64,000 nt of DNA from 3107 sp001483205 (GTDB lineage: Bacteria > Pseudomonadota > Alphaproteobacteria > Rhodobacterales > Rhodobacteraceae). The translations under genes and the position numbers were made by a program. The notes under the pieces are model-generated. The model worked only from the letters and a program-made list of their open reading frames with translations, was not told the DNA's origin and did no database searches. Location of the stretch: contig OZ219810.1 in the NCBI GenBank assembly GCA_964291375.2, positions 117,298-181,297 on the forward strand. Direction: 5' to 3'. Below are positions 55,575 to 63,680 of this stretch, piece after piece (position 1 is the stretch's first letter; each line of letters opens with the position of its first letter).

Positions 55575-58066
55575 GCGACAATGACGGCAAAAAGACCCTC
55601 GGCCTGCGCGGCGGCGCGCGTTCGGGCAGCGTGAAGCAGAGTTTCAGCCACGGGCGGACCAAGAACGTGGTGGTGGAAACCAAGCGCAAGCGCGTTGTCG
55701 TTCCGAAACCGGCGATCAGCAAAAAGACCGGCCCCGCCGCGAGCCAGGCCAAGGCAGCGGCGACCGGCAGAAAGCGCCCGGCGGGGATTTCTGACGCCGA
55801 AATGGAGCGCCGCCTGAAGGCGGTGCAGGCCGCCCGTGCGAGCGAGGCCGAAGAAGCGGCGAAGCGGCAGGCAGAAGAACGCGAACGCGCCGAAGAGCGC
55901 GAACGCCGCCGGGCAGAGCAGGAAGCCAAAGAACGCGAGGAACGCGAACGCGCCGAGGAACAGGCGCGCAAGAAACGCGAGGCCGAGGATCGGGAACGGG
56001 CCGAGGTTGCCAAGGTCGCCAAGGCTGCAAAAATCGCCAAGGCCGCGCCCCCGCCGCCCCCGTCACCGTCGCCGTCGCCGTCGCCCTCTGCCCGCAAGCA
56101 GGACCGCGACACCCGGAACACCGAGACCAGACCGCGCGGCGGCAAGGGGGGCCGGGACACCAACCGCCGCCTGGGTAAGCTGACACTCAACCAGGCACTC
56201 GCGGGCAGCGAGGGCGGGCGGCAGAAATCCCTTGCCGCGATGAAGCGCAAACAGGAACGGGCGCGGCAAAAGGCGACCGGCCGCCCGCAGGAGCGCGAAA
56301 AGGTGATCCGCGACGTGCAGGTGCCGGAAACCATCGTCGTGCAGGAGCTCGCCAACCGGATGGCCGAGCGCGTGGCCGATGTGGTCAAGGCGCTGATGAA
56401 AATGGGCATGATGGTCACCCAGAATCAGTCGGTTGATGCGGACACCGCAGAGCTGATCATAGAGGAGTTCGGCCACAATATCGTGCGGGTCTCTGACGCC
56501 GATGTGGAAGACGTGATCGACACGGTGGAAGACCGCGAAGAGGATATGAAACCGCGCCCGCCGGTGGTGACGGTGATGGGCCATGTGGATCATGGCAAGA
56601 CCTCGCTGCTGGACGCGATCCGCAACGCCAAGGTGGTCGCGGGCGAGGCAGGCGGCATCACCCAGCATATCGGGGCCTATCAGGTGACCACCGATGACGG
56701 CGCGGTTCTGAGCTTTCTTGATACGCCGGGGCACGCGGCCTTTACCGCTATGCGGGCGCGGGGCGCGCAGGTGACCGACATCGTTGTGCTGGTGGTCGCC
56801 GCCGATGATGCGGTTATGCCCCAGACCGTCGAGGCAATCAGCCATGCGCGGGCGGCAGGGGTGCCGATGATCGTCGCCATCAACAAGATCGACAGGCCCG
56901 CCGCCGACCCGGACAAGGTGCGCACCAGCCTGTTGCAGCACGAGGTCGTCGTCGAAAAGATGTCGGGTGAGGTGCAGGATGTGGAGCTTTCGGCGCTCAC
57001 CGGACAGGGCATTGATGCGCTGCTTGAGGCTATCGCGCTGCAATCCGAGCTGCTGGACCTGCGCGCCAACCCGGACCGGGCGGCGTCCGGGGCGGTTATC
57101 GAGGCAAAGCTCGATGTCGGGCGCGGCCCGGTGGCGACGGTTCTGATCCAGAACGGCACACTCCGGCAGGGCGATGTGTTTGTCGTCGGCGAGCAATGGG
57201 GCAAAGTGAGGGCGATGGAAAACGACCGGGGCGAGCGGGTGAAAGAGGCCGCGCCCTCGGTTCCGGTGGAGGTTCTGGGCCTCAACGGCACGCCCGAGGC
57301 AGGCGACGCGCTGAATGTGGTCGAGACCGAAGCGCAGGCCCGCGAAATCGCCGCTTACCGGGCGCAGGCCGCCAAGGACAAGCGCGCCGCTGCCGGGGCG
57401 ACGAGCACACTTGACCAGCTTTTGGCCAAGGCGCGGGCGCAAGAGACCGTGGCCGAGTTGCCGGTGGTGGTGAAGGCCGACGTGCAGGGATCGGTCGAGG
57501 CCATCGTTCAGGCGATGGAAAAGATCGGCAATGAAGAGGTCCGGGTGCGGGTTTTGCATTCCGGGGTGGGGGCAATCACCGAGACCGACATCGGGCTGGC
57601 CAATGCCTCGGGCGCGCCGGTTCTTGGCTTTAACGTCCGGGCCAATGCCACCGCGCGCAATGTCGCCAACCAGAAGGGTGTGGAGATTCGCTATTATTCG
57701 GTCATCTATGATCTGGTCGATGATGTTAGGGCCGCCGCCGCCGGGCTGCTGTCCGCCGAGGTGCGCGAAAACTTCATCGGCTATGCGGAGATCAGAGAGG
57801 TGTTCAGGTTCTCGGGCGTCGGCAGGGTTGCGGGCTGTCTGGTCACCGAGGGGATTGCCCGCCGGGCGGCAAGCGTCCGCCTGCTGCGCGACAATGTGGT
57901 GGTTCACGAGGGCACGCTAAAGACGCTCAAGAGGTTCAGGGACGAGGTGAAAGAGGTGCAGTCCGGTCAGGAATGCGGCATGGCGTTCGAGAACTATGAT
58001 GACATCCGCGCCGGGGACGTGATCGAGATTTTCGAGCGCGAGGAAGTCGAGCGCACATTGGCCTGA
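55571..58066 (+). CDS. infB: Translation initiation factor IF-2
   Basis: An 831-residue GTPase placing fMet-tRNA on the 30S subunit. The N-terminal 250 residues are a highly charged, probably coiled region (Glu/Arg/Ala repeats such as RERAEERERRRAEQEAKERE) interrupted by a SPSPSPSP tract at about 166-175 that comes from a (CCGTCG)n microrepeat at 56065. The G domain follows: VMGHVDHGKTSLLDAI (G1), DTPGHAAFTAMRARG (G3) and VAINKIDRPA (G4). Beta-barrel domains II/III and the C2 tRNA-binding domain close the protein with ECGMAFENYDDI. Its start overlaps the ylxR stop (ATGA). Confidence 0.97.
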   Translation: MSDNDGKKTLGLRGGARSGSVKQSFSHGRTKNVVVETKRKRVVVPKPAISKKTGPAASQAKAAATGRKRPAGISDAEMERRLKAVQAARASEAEEAAKRQAEERERAEERERRRAEQEAKEREERERAEEQARKKREAEDRERAEVAKVAKAAKIAKAAPPPPPSPSPSPSPSARKQDRDTRNTETRPRGGKGGRDTNRRLGKLTLNQALAGSEGGRQKSLAAMKRKQERARQKATGRPQEREKVIRDVQVPETIVVQELANRMAERVADVVKALMKMGMMVTQNQSVDADTAELIIEEFGHNIVRVSDADVEDVIDTVEDREEDMKPRPPVVTVMGHVDHGKTSLLDAIRNAKVVAGEAGGITQHIGAYQVTTDDGAVLSFLDTPGHAAFTAMRARGAQVTDIVVLVVAADDAVMPQTVEAISHARAAGVPMIVAINKIDRPAADPDKVRTSLLQHEVVVEKMSGEVQDVELSALTGQGIDALLEAIALQSELLDLRANPDRAASGAVIEAKLDVGRGPVATVLIQNGTLRQGDVFVVGEQWGKVRAMENDRGERVKEAAPSVPVEVLGLNGTPEAGDALNVVETEAQAREIAAYRAQAAKDKRAAAGATSTLDQLLAKARAQETVAELPVVVKADVQGSVEAIVQAMEKIGNEEVRVRVLHSGVGAITETDIGLANASGAPVLGFNVRANATARNVANQKGVEIRYYSVIYDLVDDVRAAAAGLLSAEVRENFIGYAEIREVFRFSGVGRVAGCLVTEGIARRAASVRLLRDNVVVHEGTLKTLKRFRDEVKEVQSGQECGMAFENYDDIRAGDVIEIFEREEVERTLA

Positions 58067-58090
58067 GCGGGCAACACCCCCGATTTTATG

Positions 58091-58114
58091 AAAAACCCGC
58101 CCGTTGGCGCGGGG
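58091..58114 (-). terminator. Terminator for the lipoprotein gene, close to the infB end
   Basis: On the minus strand CCCGC and GCGGG flank GCCAACGG and are followed by TTTTT (58091-58095). The same stem lies 30 bp after the infB stop and may slow that transcript too. Confidence 0.5.
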
Positions 58115-58130
58115 GGGTGCCGCCCACCCC

Positions 58131-58208
58131 ATTGAGGGGTAGACGGCGCGGCCCGACGTTCCGTCAGGCGGACGGGTTGGCCGCCGACGCGCCACTATGC
58201 AGACGCCT
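58131..58208 (+). repeat. Partial dispersed intergenic repeat
   Basis: CCCATTGAGGGGTAGACGG, GGCGGACGGGTTGGCCGCCG and the end TATGCAGACGCCTTC resemble 4490-4631 in inverted or direct order. It separates infB and the lipoprotein gene. Confidence 0.5.
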
Positions 58209-58219
58209 TCAGATGCCTT

Positions 58220-58552
58220 TCAGGACGTGCGGCAATCCCGCTCCACCATGCCGCGCCGGATCGCCTCCTGCTCTCCCTTCAGACGGGCGACCTCACCGGG
58301 AATGCCGCCGCCGCTGGTGGGAACGCCGATCAGGAACACCATCAGGGCATCATTGCTTGCCGCCTTGTCCTGTGACGCCGATACGCGGACCAGCGCCTCA
58401 TCCACGAATGCCTTTTCCTTCGCCAGCTTCCCGCAGGACCAGCCGTCATATTTTGCGGTGCTGATCGCCGCCGGTTCGATGTTGTCCGCCTTCTTGGCGC
58501 ATCCGGCACATGCCAGCACCGCGACAACCATGAGCGTGATTCCGGTTTTCAT
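58220..58552 (-). CDS. Small predicted lipoprotein
   Basis: A 110-residue protein starting MKTGITLMVVAVLACAGCAKKAD: a short signal peptide with two candidate lipobox cysteines (VLAC and CAGC), so it is probably anchored to a membrane by a lipid. The mature part has WSCGKLAKEKAFVDEALVRV, a small Gly-rich stretch (GVPTSGGGIPGEVARL) and a terminal ERDCRTS. Such short lipoproteins are frequent in Rhodobacterales, with unknown function. The ATG at 58552 is preceded by AGG on the minus strand; an in-frame upstream start at 58615 would put 21 residues before the signal peptide and is rejected. Confidence 0.75.
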   Translation of the reverse strand: MKTGITLMVVAVLACAGCAKKADNIEPAAISTAKYDGWSCGKLAKEKAFVDEALVRVSASQDKAASNDALMVFLIGVPTSGGGIPGEVARLKGEQEAIRRGMVERDCRTS

Positions 58553-58854
58553 CTTCAGGCCTCCCTCAATCCGGTTTCGCTCGCCCCGGCGGGTGCCGGG
58601 CCGTTGCAACATCATCCAGATTTTCGGAGAAGCCCTGCCTATTTGCCGGACAGGGGCAGCTAACCCCCGCCTGAGTTCAGGCTGTCATATTCAGCAGGCG
58701 ACCCGACCAAGCGGGTCTGAATGATGTTGCGGGGAAGAGTTTACGTTTCACTTCCGGGCTTGGCAATACCTGTATTGCCGTCGCGTAAAGCCTTCGTCAC
58801 GCAAGCGCCGGGCGGGGCGGTTTGGGTGCTGGCGCGCCAGTATGCAAAAGCCTT
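58553..58854. other. Intergenic region with an 18-bp inverted repeat and a repeat end
   Basis: No gene is supported. GGCAATAC and GTATTGCC (58762-58779) form a perfect inverted repeat with 2 bp between the arms, possibly an operator for the lipoprotein gene. From 58806, CGCCGGGCGGGGCGGTTTGG...TATGCAAAAGCCTTTCA is a degenerate copy of the dispersed repeat's right end, and it runs into the stop codon of the kinase gene. Confidence 0.45.
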
Positions 58855-59841
58855 TCAGCCCAGCCCCTTTTCCCGGAACAGCGCCTTCAGGTCCGTATTC
58901 GGGCGCGCCCCGATATGGCCGATCACCTCTGCCGCTGCCGCACAGCCCATGCGCCCGCAGGTCTCCAGCCCCTGCCCGGTGGCATACCCATACAGAAACC
59001 CGGCGGCGAACTGATCGCCCGCACCGGTTGCGTCCACGGGCACGATCTCGCTGACCGGCGCAACCGCCCTCTCCGCACCGCGCATCAGCACCACATCATC
59101 GCCGGACCGGGTGCAGACCACCAGCCCGCTCTCGCCCGCCGCCTGTTCCAGCGCCGATGACAGGTCAGTCCGATAAAGCGACTCCCACTCATGCCGGTTG
59201 CCGATCACATAGTCGAGTTCCCTGACCAGACGCCGGAAATCACCCCGGTGCCGGTCAACGCAGAACGGATCAGACAGCGCGATCCCCGCTTTGCCCCCCG
59301 CCCCCCGACAAACCCGCGCGGCGCGCTCAAACGCCGCCTTACCCCCCGGCTTGTCATAGAGATAGCCCTCCAGAAACAGAATTTCGGCCTCTCCGGCCAC
59401 GTCATCGGCCACATGCTCCGGCCCCAGTTCGGATGAAATGCCAAGATAGGTGTTCATCGAGCGCTCCCCGTCGGGCGAAACAAAGATCATGCTGCGCGAG
59501 GTCGGCAGCTCCCCTTGCGGATCGGGCGCATTGACAAAGGCGACCCCGCCTGCCTCTGTCTGCTGCGCATAGAACCGCCCCGGCGCGTCATCATTGACCC
59601 GCCCGATGAACCCCGTCCGCAGCCCCAGATTGCCCAGGCCCGCCAGCGTGTTCGCCACCGACCCGCCCGGTGCTTCTGCGCGCTCTGTCATCGCGGCATA
59701 GAGGTGCTCCATCCGTTCGCGCTCCACCAGTTGCATGATGCCCTTGCGGATGCCCGCCTGCCTCAGAAAGCCGTCATCGCACCGGGTGATGACATCGACC
59801 ACCGCATTGCCGATGCCCGCCACCTGAAATCGTTTGCTCAT
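58855..59841 (-). CDS. PfkB-family sugar/nucleoside kinase, adenosine kinase type
   Basis: A 328-residue ribokinase-fold enzyme. PGGSVANTLAGLGNLGLRTGFIG is the first PfkB signature (substrate lid) and VDATGAGDQFAAGFLYGYA the second, with the catalytic Asp and anion hole. IGNRHEWESLY and an N-terminal GIGNAVVDVI also fit. The rhodobacterial members of this subgroup are annotated as adenosine kinases, but specificity is not certain from sequence. Its start is overlapped by the nth stop (ATGAGC/TGA), so the two are in one minus-strand operon, nth first. Confidence 0.88.
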   Translation of the reverse strand: MSKRFQVAGIGNAVVDVITRCDDGFLRQAGIRKGIMQLVERERMEHLYAAMTERAEAPGGSVANTLAGLGNLGLRTGFIGRVNDDAPGRFYAQQTEAGGVAFVNAPDPQGELPTSRSMIFVSPDGERSMNTYLGISSELGPEHVADDVAGEAEILFLEGYLYDKPGGKAAFERAARVCRGAGGKAGIALSDPFCVDRHRGDFRRLVRELDYVIGNRHEWESLYRTDLSSALEQAAGESGLVVCTRSGDDVVLMRGAERAVAPVSEIVPVDATGAGDQFAAGFLYGYATGQGLETCGRMGCAAAAEVIGHIGARPNTDLKALFREKGLG

Positions 59842-60482
59842 GGGGTTTTGTCCTCAAAGGGGCAGAGGTCTTGAATAAGGCAGTTCCCGCAGACAGGCCT
59901 GCGCGCCCTGCACACATAGCGGCCATGCAGGATCAGCCAGTGATGGGCGTGGCGCTGAAATTCGGCGGGCACATTGTCCTCGATGGCGCGCTCCACCGCG
60001 TCCACATCCCGGCCCGGCGCGATGCCGGTGCGGTTGCCGACCCGAAAGATATGGGTATCGACCGCCTGCGCCGGGTGCCCGAACCACATGTTCAGCACCA
60101 CGTTTGCCGTCTTGCGGCCAACGCCGGGCAGGGATTGCAGCGCGGCGCGCGACGAGGGCACCTGCCCGCCGTAATCCTCAACCAGTATCCGGCTGAGCCG
60201 GATCACGTTCCGGGCCTTCTGACGATAGAGACCGATGGTTTTGATATGCTCTGTCAGCCCTGCCTCGCCCAGGTGCAGCATCTTTTCCGGCGTGTCGGCG
60301 ATTTTGAACAGCGCCCGCGTTGCCTTGTTGACGCCCGCGTCCGTCGCCTGCGCCGACAGGGCGACCGCCACCACCAGCGTATAGGCGTTCAGGTGCTCCA
60401 GCTCGCCCTTCGGTTCCGGCTCGGCCTGCCGGAAGCGGGTGAATATCGCGGCAAGTGTGTGATAATCGAGTTGTCTGGCCAT
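59838..60482 (-). CDS. nth: Endonuclease III
   Basis: A 214-residue base-excision repair glycosylase/AP lyase for oxidised pyrimidines. The helix-hairpin-helix LQSLPGVGRKTANVVLNMWF contains the catalytic Lys, VDTHIFRVGNRTG holds the catalytic Asp, and the C-terminal 4Fe-4S cluster uses CRARRPVCGNCLIQDLC (C-x6-C-x2-C-x5-C). The start is taken as ATG 60482 (MARQLDYHTL); an ATG three codons earlier is possible. It is divergent from rpsD. Confidence 0.95.
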   Translation of the reverse strand: MARQLDYHTLAAIFTRFRQAEPEPKGELEHLNAYTLVVAVALSAQATDAGVNKATRALFKIADTPEKMLHLGEAGLTEHIKTIGLYRQKARNVIRLSRILVEDYGGQVPSSRAALQSLPGVGRKTANVVLNMWFGHPAQAVDTHIFRVGNRTGIAPGRDVDAVERAIEDNVPAEFQRHAHHWLILHGRYVCRARRPVCGNCLIQDLCPFEDKTP

Positions 60483-60599
60483 GAAATGCAAGCGCCCTGC
60501 CCGGTTTCGCGCCGCACTCTAGTGTGTTTCAGCCCGGCGTTGAAGCCCCGAATATCGCCGGACCGGGGGGCCGGGGCGCTTTCCCGGCAACAGGGCCAT

Positions 60600-60628
60600 T
60601 GACACCGCCGCCGCCCGCACCTAAAAGC
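60600..60628 (+). promoter_or_regulatory. rpsD promoter
   Basis: Consensus TTGACA (60600-60605), a 17-bp spacer, and TAAAAG (60623-60628). Transcription would begin about 120 bp before rpsD. Confidence 0.65.
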
Positions 60629-60754
60629 CGCCCGTCCCCGCACCATTCCGGGCGGGGCGCGCTCATTTGGTGTTGGCGGCCCCCGCAAGGGGATGCCTGT
60701 CGCCCGGTATCGGGAAAGGACAACGCCCTTCTGAACCTGTGAAGGAGACCAGAG

Positions 60755-61375
60755 GTGACCAAACGCACCGCTGCCAAATACAAGATCGACCGCCGGATGG
60801 GGGAAAACATCTGGGGTCGCCCCAAATCACCGGTCAACCGCCGCGACTACGGCCCCGGTCAGCACGGCCAGCGCCGCAAGGGCAAAATGTCCGATTTCGG
60901 CCTTCAGTTGCGCGCCAAGCAAAAACTGAAAGGCTATTACGGCGACCTGACCGAAAAGCAGTTCAAGCGCATTTTTCGCGAGGCCGCCCGGGTGAAGGGC
61001 GACACCGGCGAAAACCTGATCGGCCTGTTAGAGCGGCGGCTGGACGCCATCGTCTACCGGGCAAAATTCGCGCCGACCATGTTCGCGGCACGCCAGTTCG
61101 TCAATCACGGCCATCTGCGCGTCAACGGGCGCAAGGTCAACATCCCGTCCTATCGGGTGAAGGAGGGCGATGTGGTCGAGGTGCGTGACCGCTCCAAGCA
61201 ACTGGTGGTGGTGCTGGAGGCCGTGCAACTGGCCGAGCGGGACGTGCCGGATTATATCGACGCCGATCATTCCCGGATGACCGCCACTTTCGTGCGCACG
61301 CCGGGGCTGGGGGATGTGCCCTATCCGGTGGTGATGGAGCCGAACCTGGTCATCGAATACTACGCGCAGAACTAG
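60755..61375 (+). CDS. rpsD: 30S ribosomal protein S4
   Basis: A 206-residue primary rRNA-binding protein that nucleates 30S assembly. N-terminus TKRTAAKYKIDRRMGENIWG; the S4 RNA-binding domain covers about residues 95-160 (LERRLDAIVYRAKFAPTMFAARQFVNHGHLRVNGRKV). It lacks the N-terminal zinc cysteines seen in some species. The start is GTG at 60755 with AAGGAG 8 nt upstream; no ATG is available close by. It is a single gene with its own strong promoter, away from the alpha operon, as is usual in alphaproteobacteria. Confidence 0.96.
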   Translation: MTKRTAAKYKIDRRMGENIWGRPKSPVNRRDYGPGQHGQRRKGKMSDFGLQLRAKQKLKGYYGDLTEKQFKRIFREAARVKGDTGENLIGLLERRLDAIVYRAKFAPTMFAARQFVNHGHLRVNGRKVNIPSYRVKEGDVVEVRDRSKQLVVVLEAVQLAERDVPDYIDADHSRMTATFVRTPGLGDVPYPVVMEPNLVIEYYAQN

Positions 61376-61581
61376 GGGCGCGTGGGGTTTGAGGGCGCGC
61401 GCGGCCCGTGGGTTGCGTGCGCCCGATATGTGCCTGACGGCCCGACCCTGAGGCTGTCATTGCAGGTGCTTATGGGCTTGTGATGATGTGTGTGTGGCTC
61501 AGCCGGACAGCCGCCTGCCCCCCCGGACGGGCCGGAGTCAGGGGCGGAGCCTGAAACCAATATCATGTCATCAGGCTTATC

Positions 61582-61657
61582 TGGCAGGGGCGGAGGGACT
61601 CGAACCCCCGGCCCTCGGTTTTGGAGACCGATGCTCTACCAACTGAGCTACACCCCT
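61582..61657 (-). tRNA. tRNA-Trp (anticodon CCA)
   Basis: 76 nt including encoded CCA. The acceptor AGGGGTG pairs with CGCCCCT (one G-U), the D-arm is GCTCAGTTGGTAGAGC, the anticodon stem is TCGGT/ACCGA around CTCCAAA (CCA), and the T-arm is CCGGGGGTTCGAGTCCCTCCG. In many proteobacteria this gene precedes secE-nusG-rplK; here rpsD lies downstream on the opposite strand instead. Confidence 0.96.
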
Positions 61658-61669
61658 GAGGCCGAACCT

Positions 61670-61698
61670 CGGTTACGCCACCTGCGGGCCGATTGCAA
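61670..61698 (-). promoter_or_regulatory. Candidate tRNA-Trp promoter
   Basis: On the minus strand TTGCAA (61693-61698) and TAACCG (61670-61675), 17 bp apart, with the -10 box 13 bp before the tRNA. The -10 box is weak. Confidence 0.4.
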
Positions 61699-61758
61699 GC
61701 GGGGTTTTCGGCGCGTCACTGTGGCAAAACACCCAGCGGCACGCCCCCCCGGCCCCGC

Positions 61759-63051
61759 TCATTCCACCGGCCCGGCCCCCAGCACGTCTTCCAGCGTGCG
61801 CAGCCCCGCCCGTGACGCCTGAACCAGCACCGCCATATTGCCGGGCTTGTGCTCATTGCGCATCATCTTCATATGCGCCTGCGGAATGTCAGCCCAGGGC
61901 AAGACCTCGGACATGCACGGATCGACCTGCCCCGAAATCACCAGCCGGTTGGCGGCAGCGGCCTGTTTCAGATGGGCGAAATGGCTGCCCTGAATGCGCT
62001 TTTGGTGCATCCAGACATAGCGCGCATCCATGGTCAGGTTATAGCCCGAGGTTCCGGCGCAGATCACCACCATCCCCCCCTTCCTGCACACGAAGGTCGA
62101 GATCGGAAAGGTCACCTCGCCCGGATGCTCGAAAACGATGTCCACATTGACGCCCTTGCCGGTGATGTCCCAGATCGCCTTGCCGAACCGGCGCGCCTCG
62201 GCAAACCATTCCCGGTATTCCGCCGTGTTCACCTTGGGTAACTGCCCCCAACAGTTGAAATCCCGGCGGTTGATCACGCCTTTCGCGCCAAGGCCCATGA
62301 CAAATTCGCGCTTATCCTCGTCCGAGATCACGCCGATTGCATTGGCCCCCGCCGTCCTGATCAGTTGGACCGCATAAGAGCCAAGCCCGCCGGACGCCCC
62401 CCACACCAGCACATTCTGCCCCGGTTTCAGCTCATGCGGGTGATGGCCGAACAGCATCCGGTAGGCGGTCGCCAGCGTCAGCGTGTAGCAGGCGCTTTCT
62501 TCCCAGGTCAGATGTTTGGGGCGCGGCATGAGCTGTTGGGCCTGCACCTGCGTGAACTGGGCGAAAGAGCCGTCGGGCGTCTCATAGCCCCAAATGCGCT
62601 GGCTGGCGGAATACATCGGGTCGCCGCCGTTGCAGTCCTCGTCGTCGCCGTCATCCTGATTGCAGTGAATGACCACCTCATCGCCGACTTTCCAGCGGGT
62701 CACCCGGTCGCCGACGGCCCAGACGATGCCCGATGCGTCCGAACCGGCGATGTGATAGTCCGCCTTGTGGCCGTCGAACGGGCTGATCGGAACGCCGAGA
62801 CCTGCCCAGACGCCGTTATAGTTGACGCCCGCCGCCATCACCAGAACCAGCACATCCTGGCTGCCGAGGGCGGGGGTGTCCACCACCTCAACCTGAAAGC
62901 TCTGGTCCGGCGGGCCGTGGCGCTCGCGGCGGATCGCCCAGGCATACATCTGCCGGGGCACATAGCCCATCGGCGGGATTTCCCCCAGGTGATAGAGGTC
63001 TTTTTCCGGGGCTTCATAGCCCGCTGTCGCCGGGGTTTCGTCCAGAGCCAT
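61759..63051 (-). CDS. ccr: Crotonyl-CoA carboxylase/reductase
   Basis: A 430-residue NADPH-dependent enzyme of the MDR superfamily that reductively carboxylates crotonyl-CoA to ethylmalonyl-CoA, the key step of the ethylmalonyl-CoA pathway for acetyl-CoA assimilation. Characteristic segments: YHLGEIPPMGYVPRQMYAWAIRRERHG, NYNGVWAGLGVPISPFD, the nucleotide-binding VWGASGGLGSYAVQLIRTAG and the C-terminal FAHLKQAAAANRLV. The full-length match includes the CCR-specific N-terminus. ATG 63051 has GGAG 7 nt upstream; an in-frame start at 63084 is rejected. It is divergent from ecm, the next-but-one enzyme of the pathway. Confidence 0.95.
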   Translation of the reverse strand: MALDETPATAGYEAPEKDLYHLGEIPPMGYVPRQMYAWAIRRERHGPPDQSFQVEVVDTPALGSQDVLVLVMAAGVNYNGVWAGLGVPISPFDGHKADYHIAGSDASGIVWAVGDRVTRWKVGDEVVIHCNQDDGDDEDCNGGDPMYSASQRIWGYETPDGSFAQFTQVQAQQLMPRPKHLTWEESACYTLTLATAYRMLFGHHPHELKPGQNVLVWGASGGLGSYAVQLIRTAGANAIGVISDEDKREFVMGLGAKGVINRRDFNCWGQLPKVNTAEYREWFAEARRFGKAIWDITGKGVNVDIVFEHPGEVTFPISTFVCRKGGMVVICAGTSGYNLTMDARYVWMHQKRIQGSHFAHLKQAAAANRLVISGQVDPCMSEVLPWADIPQAHMKMMRNEHKPGNMAVLVQASRAGLRTLEDVLGAGPVE

Positions 63052-63198
63052 GACACTCTCCGTCAGATAAGGGTTTTGCCGCACCGCAGAATCAGCGCGG
63101 GGGGTCCGGGGGCCGGAATAGAATCAGGGGGGTAATATTGCAACCGTGTTCGTTGCTGTTTTGTAATTTTATGTCCCGGAGTCGCGCTGGCCCGGCAA
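63052..63198. other. ccr upstream region
   Basis: No gene. It contains an AT-rich patch (TGTAATTTTATG near 63160) suitable for the ccr promoter on the minus strand, and ATTGCAACC/TTGCTG half-sites that faintly recall the TTTGCAA boxes of RamB/ScfR-type regulators. The match is too weak for an operator call. Confidence 0.3.
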
Positions 63199-63408
63199 AA
63201 GACCTCTGTATATTGACCGAGCCGGGCCGCGCCTGCCTGAGCAGGCGCTTGTCTTGAAACTCCACATTGGCGATGTCATTGCCATAAAGTCCATAGGTTT
63301 CGGCTTGTTGAAGCGCTTGGAGCGCCTGCCGGGGGGCAGGCAGGCGCTTGCCCGGCGTTCCGCCGGGCGGAGCATTTGGGGGGTGATACGTCCTTATGCA
63401 GAGGTCTT
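63199..63408. repeat. 210-bp inverted-repeat element, copy 3
   Basis: AAGACCTCTGTATA (63199-63212) and TATGCAGAGGTCTT (63395-63408) bound exactly 210 bp. The interior aligns with the copy at 50363 from GCGCTTGTC through CATTGGCGATG, TGCCATAAAGTCCATA, GCGCCTGCC...GGCAGGCGC and GCGTTCCGCCGGGCGG. No target duplication is recognisable here. Confidence 0.85.
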
Positions 63409-63417
63409 GACAATGGG

Positions 63418-63524
63418 GCGCGGCTTGGGCAGTTCCGCCGGGCGGGATCAGGGCCGGGACTTGGACTCAAAATCCGGGCGTCAGGCAATATGGCTTTGCG
63501 GGATCAAACTGATTGCAGAGGTCT
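63418..63524 (+). repeat. Dispersed repeat module next to copy 3
   Basis: GCGCGGCTTGGGCAGTTCCG and CCGGGCGGGATCAGGGCCGG, then GGACTCAAAATCCGGGCGTC, ending in ATTGCAGAGGTCTTTG at 63510. The same order occurs at 51785-51843 and partly at 14311. Confidence 0.6.
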
Positions 63525-63593
63525 TTGTCATGTCGTGATCCGGGCCCCCCCCGCCTGACAAAGCCCCCCCCTGAAATGCCGCAGCGCGGCGCA

Positions 63594-63622
63594 TTGACAA
63601 GGACATAAAATTCCATTTATCT
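63594..63622 (+). promoter_or_regulatory. Candidate ecm promoter
   Basis: TTGACA (63594-63599), 17-bp spacer, TTATCT (63617-63622), 59 bp before the ecm ATG and outside the repeats. Confidence 0.5.
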
Positions 63623-63680
63623 GCCCCCCGGACTAACAATCTTGCGGTCACCCGTTTCAGGCGATTCAAGGAGGCCCCAC

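Noticed and set aside
56065..56095. CCGTCG microrepeat in infB considered as contingency repeat
   Set aside because: The hexamer keeps the frame and encodes a Ser-Pro linker in a region that is variable in all IF-2 proteins.
59860..59885. GCAGAGGTCTTG inside nth considered as a repeat end
   Set aside because: It is the normal coding sequence for the C-terminal cluster region (CLIQDLCPF) of endonuclease III; the similarity is coincidental.
63090..63170. RamB/ScfR-type TTTGCAA operator for ccr
   Set aside because: Only imperfect half-sites (ATTGCAA, TTGCTG) with irregular spacing; too weak to call.
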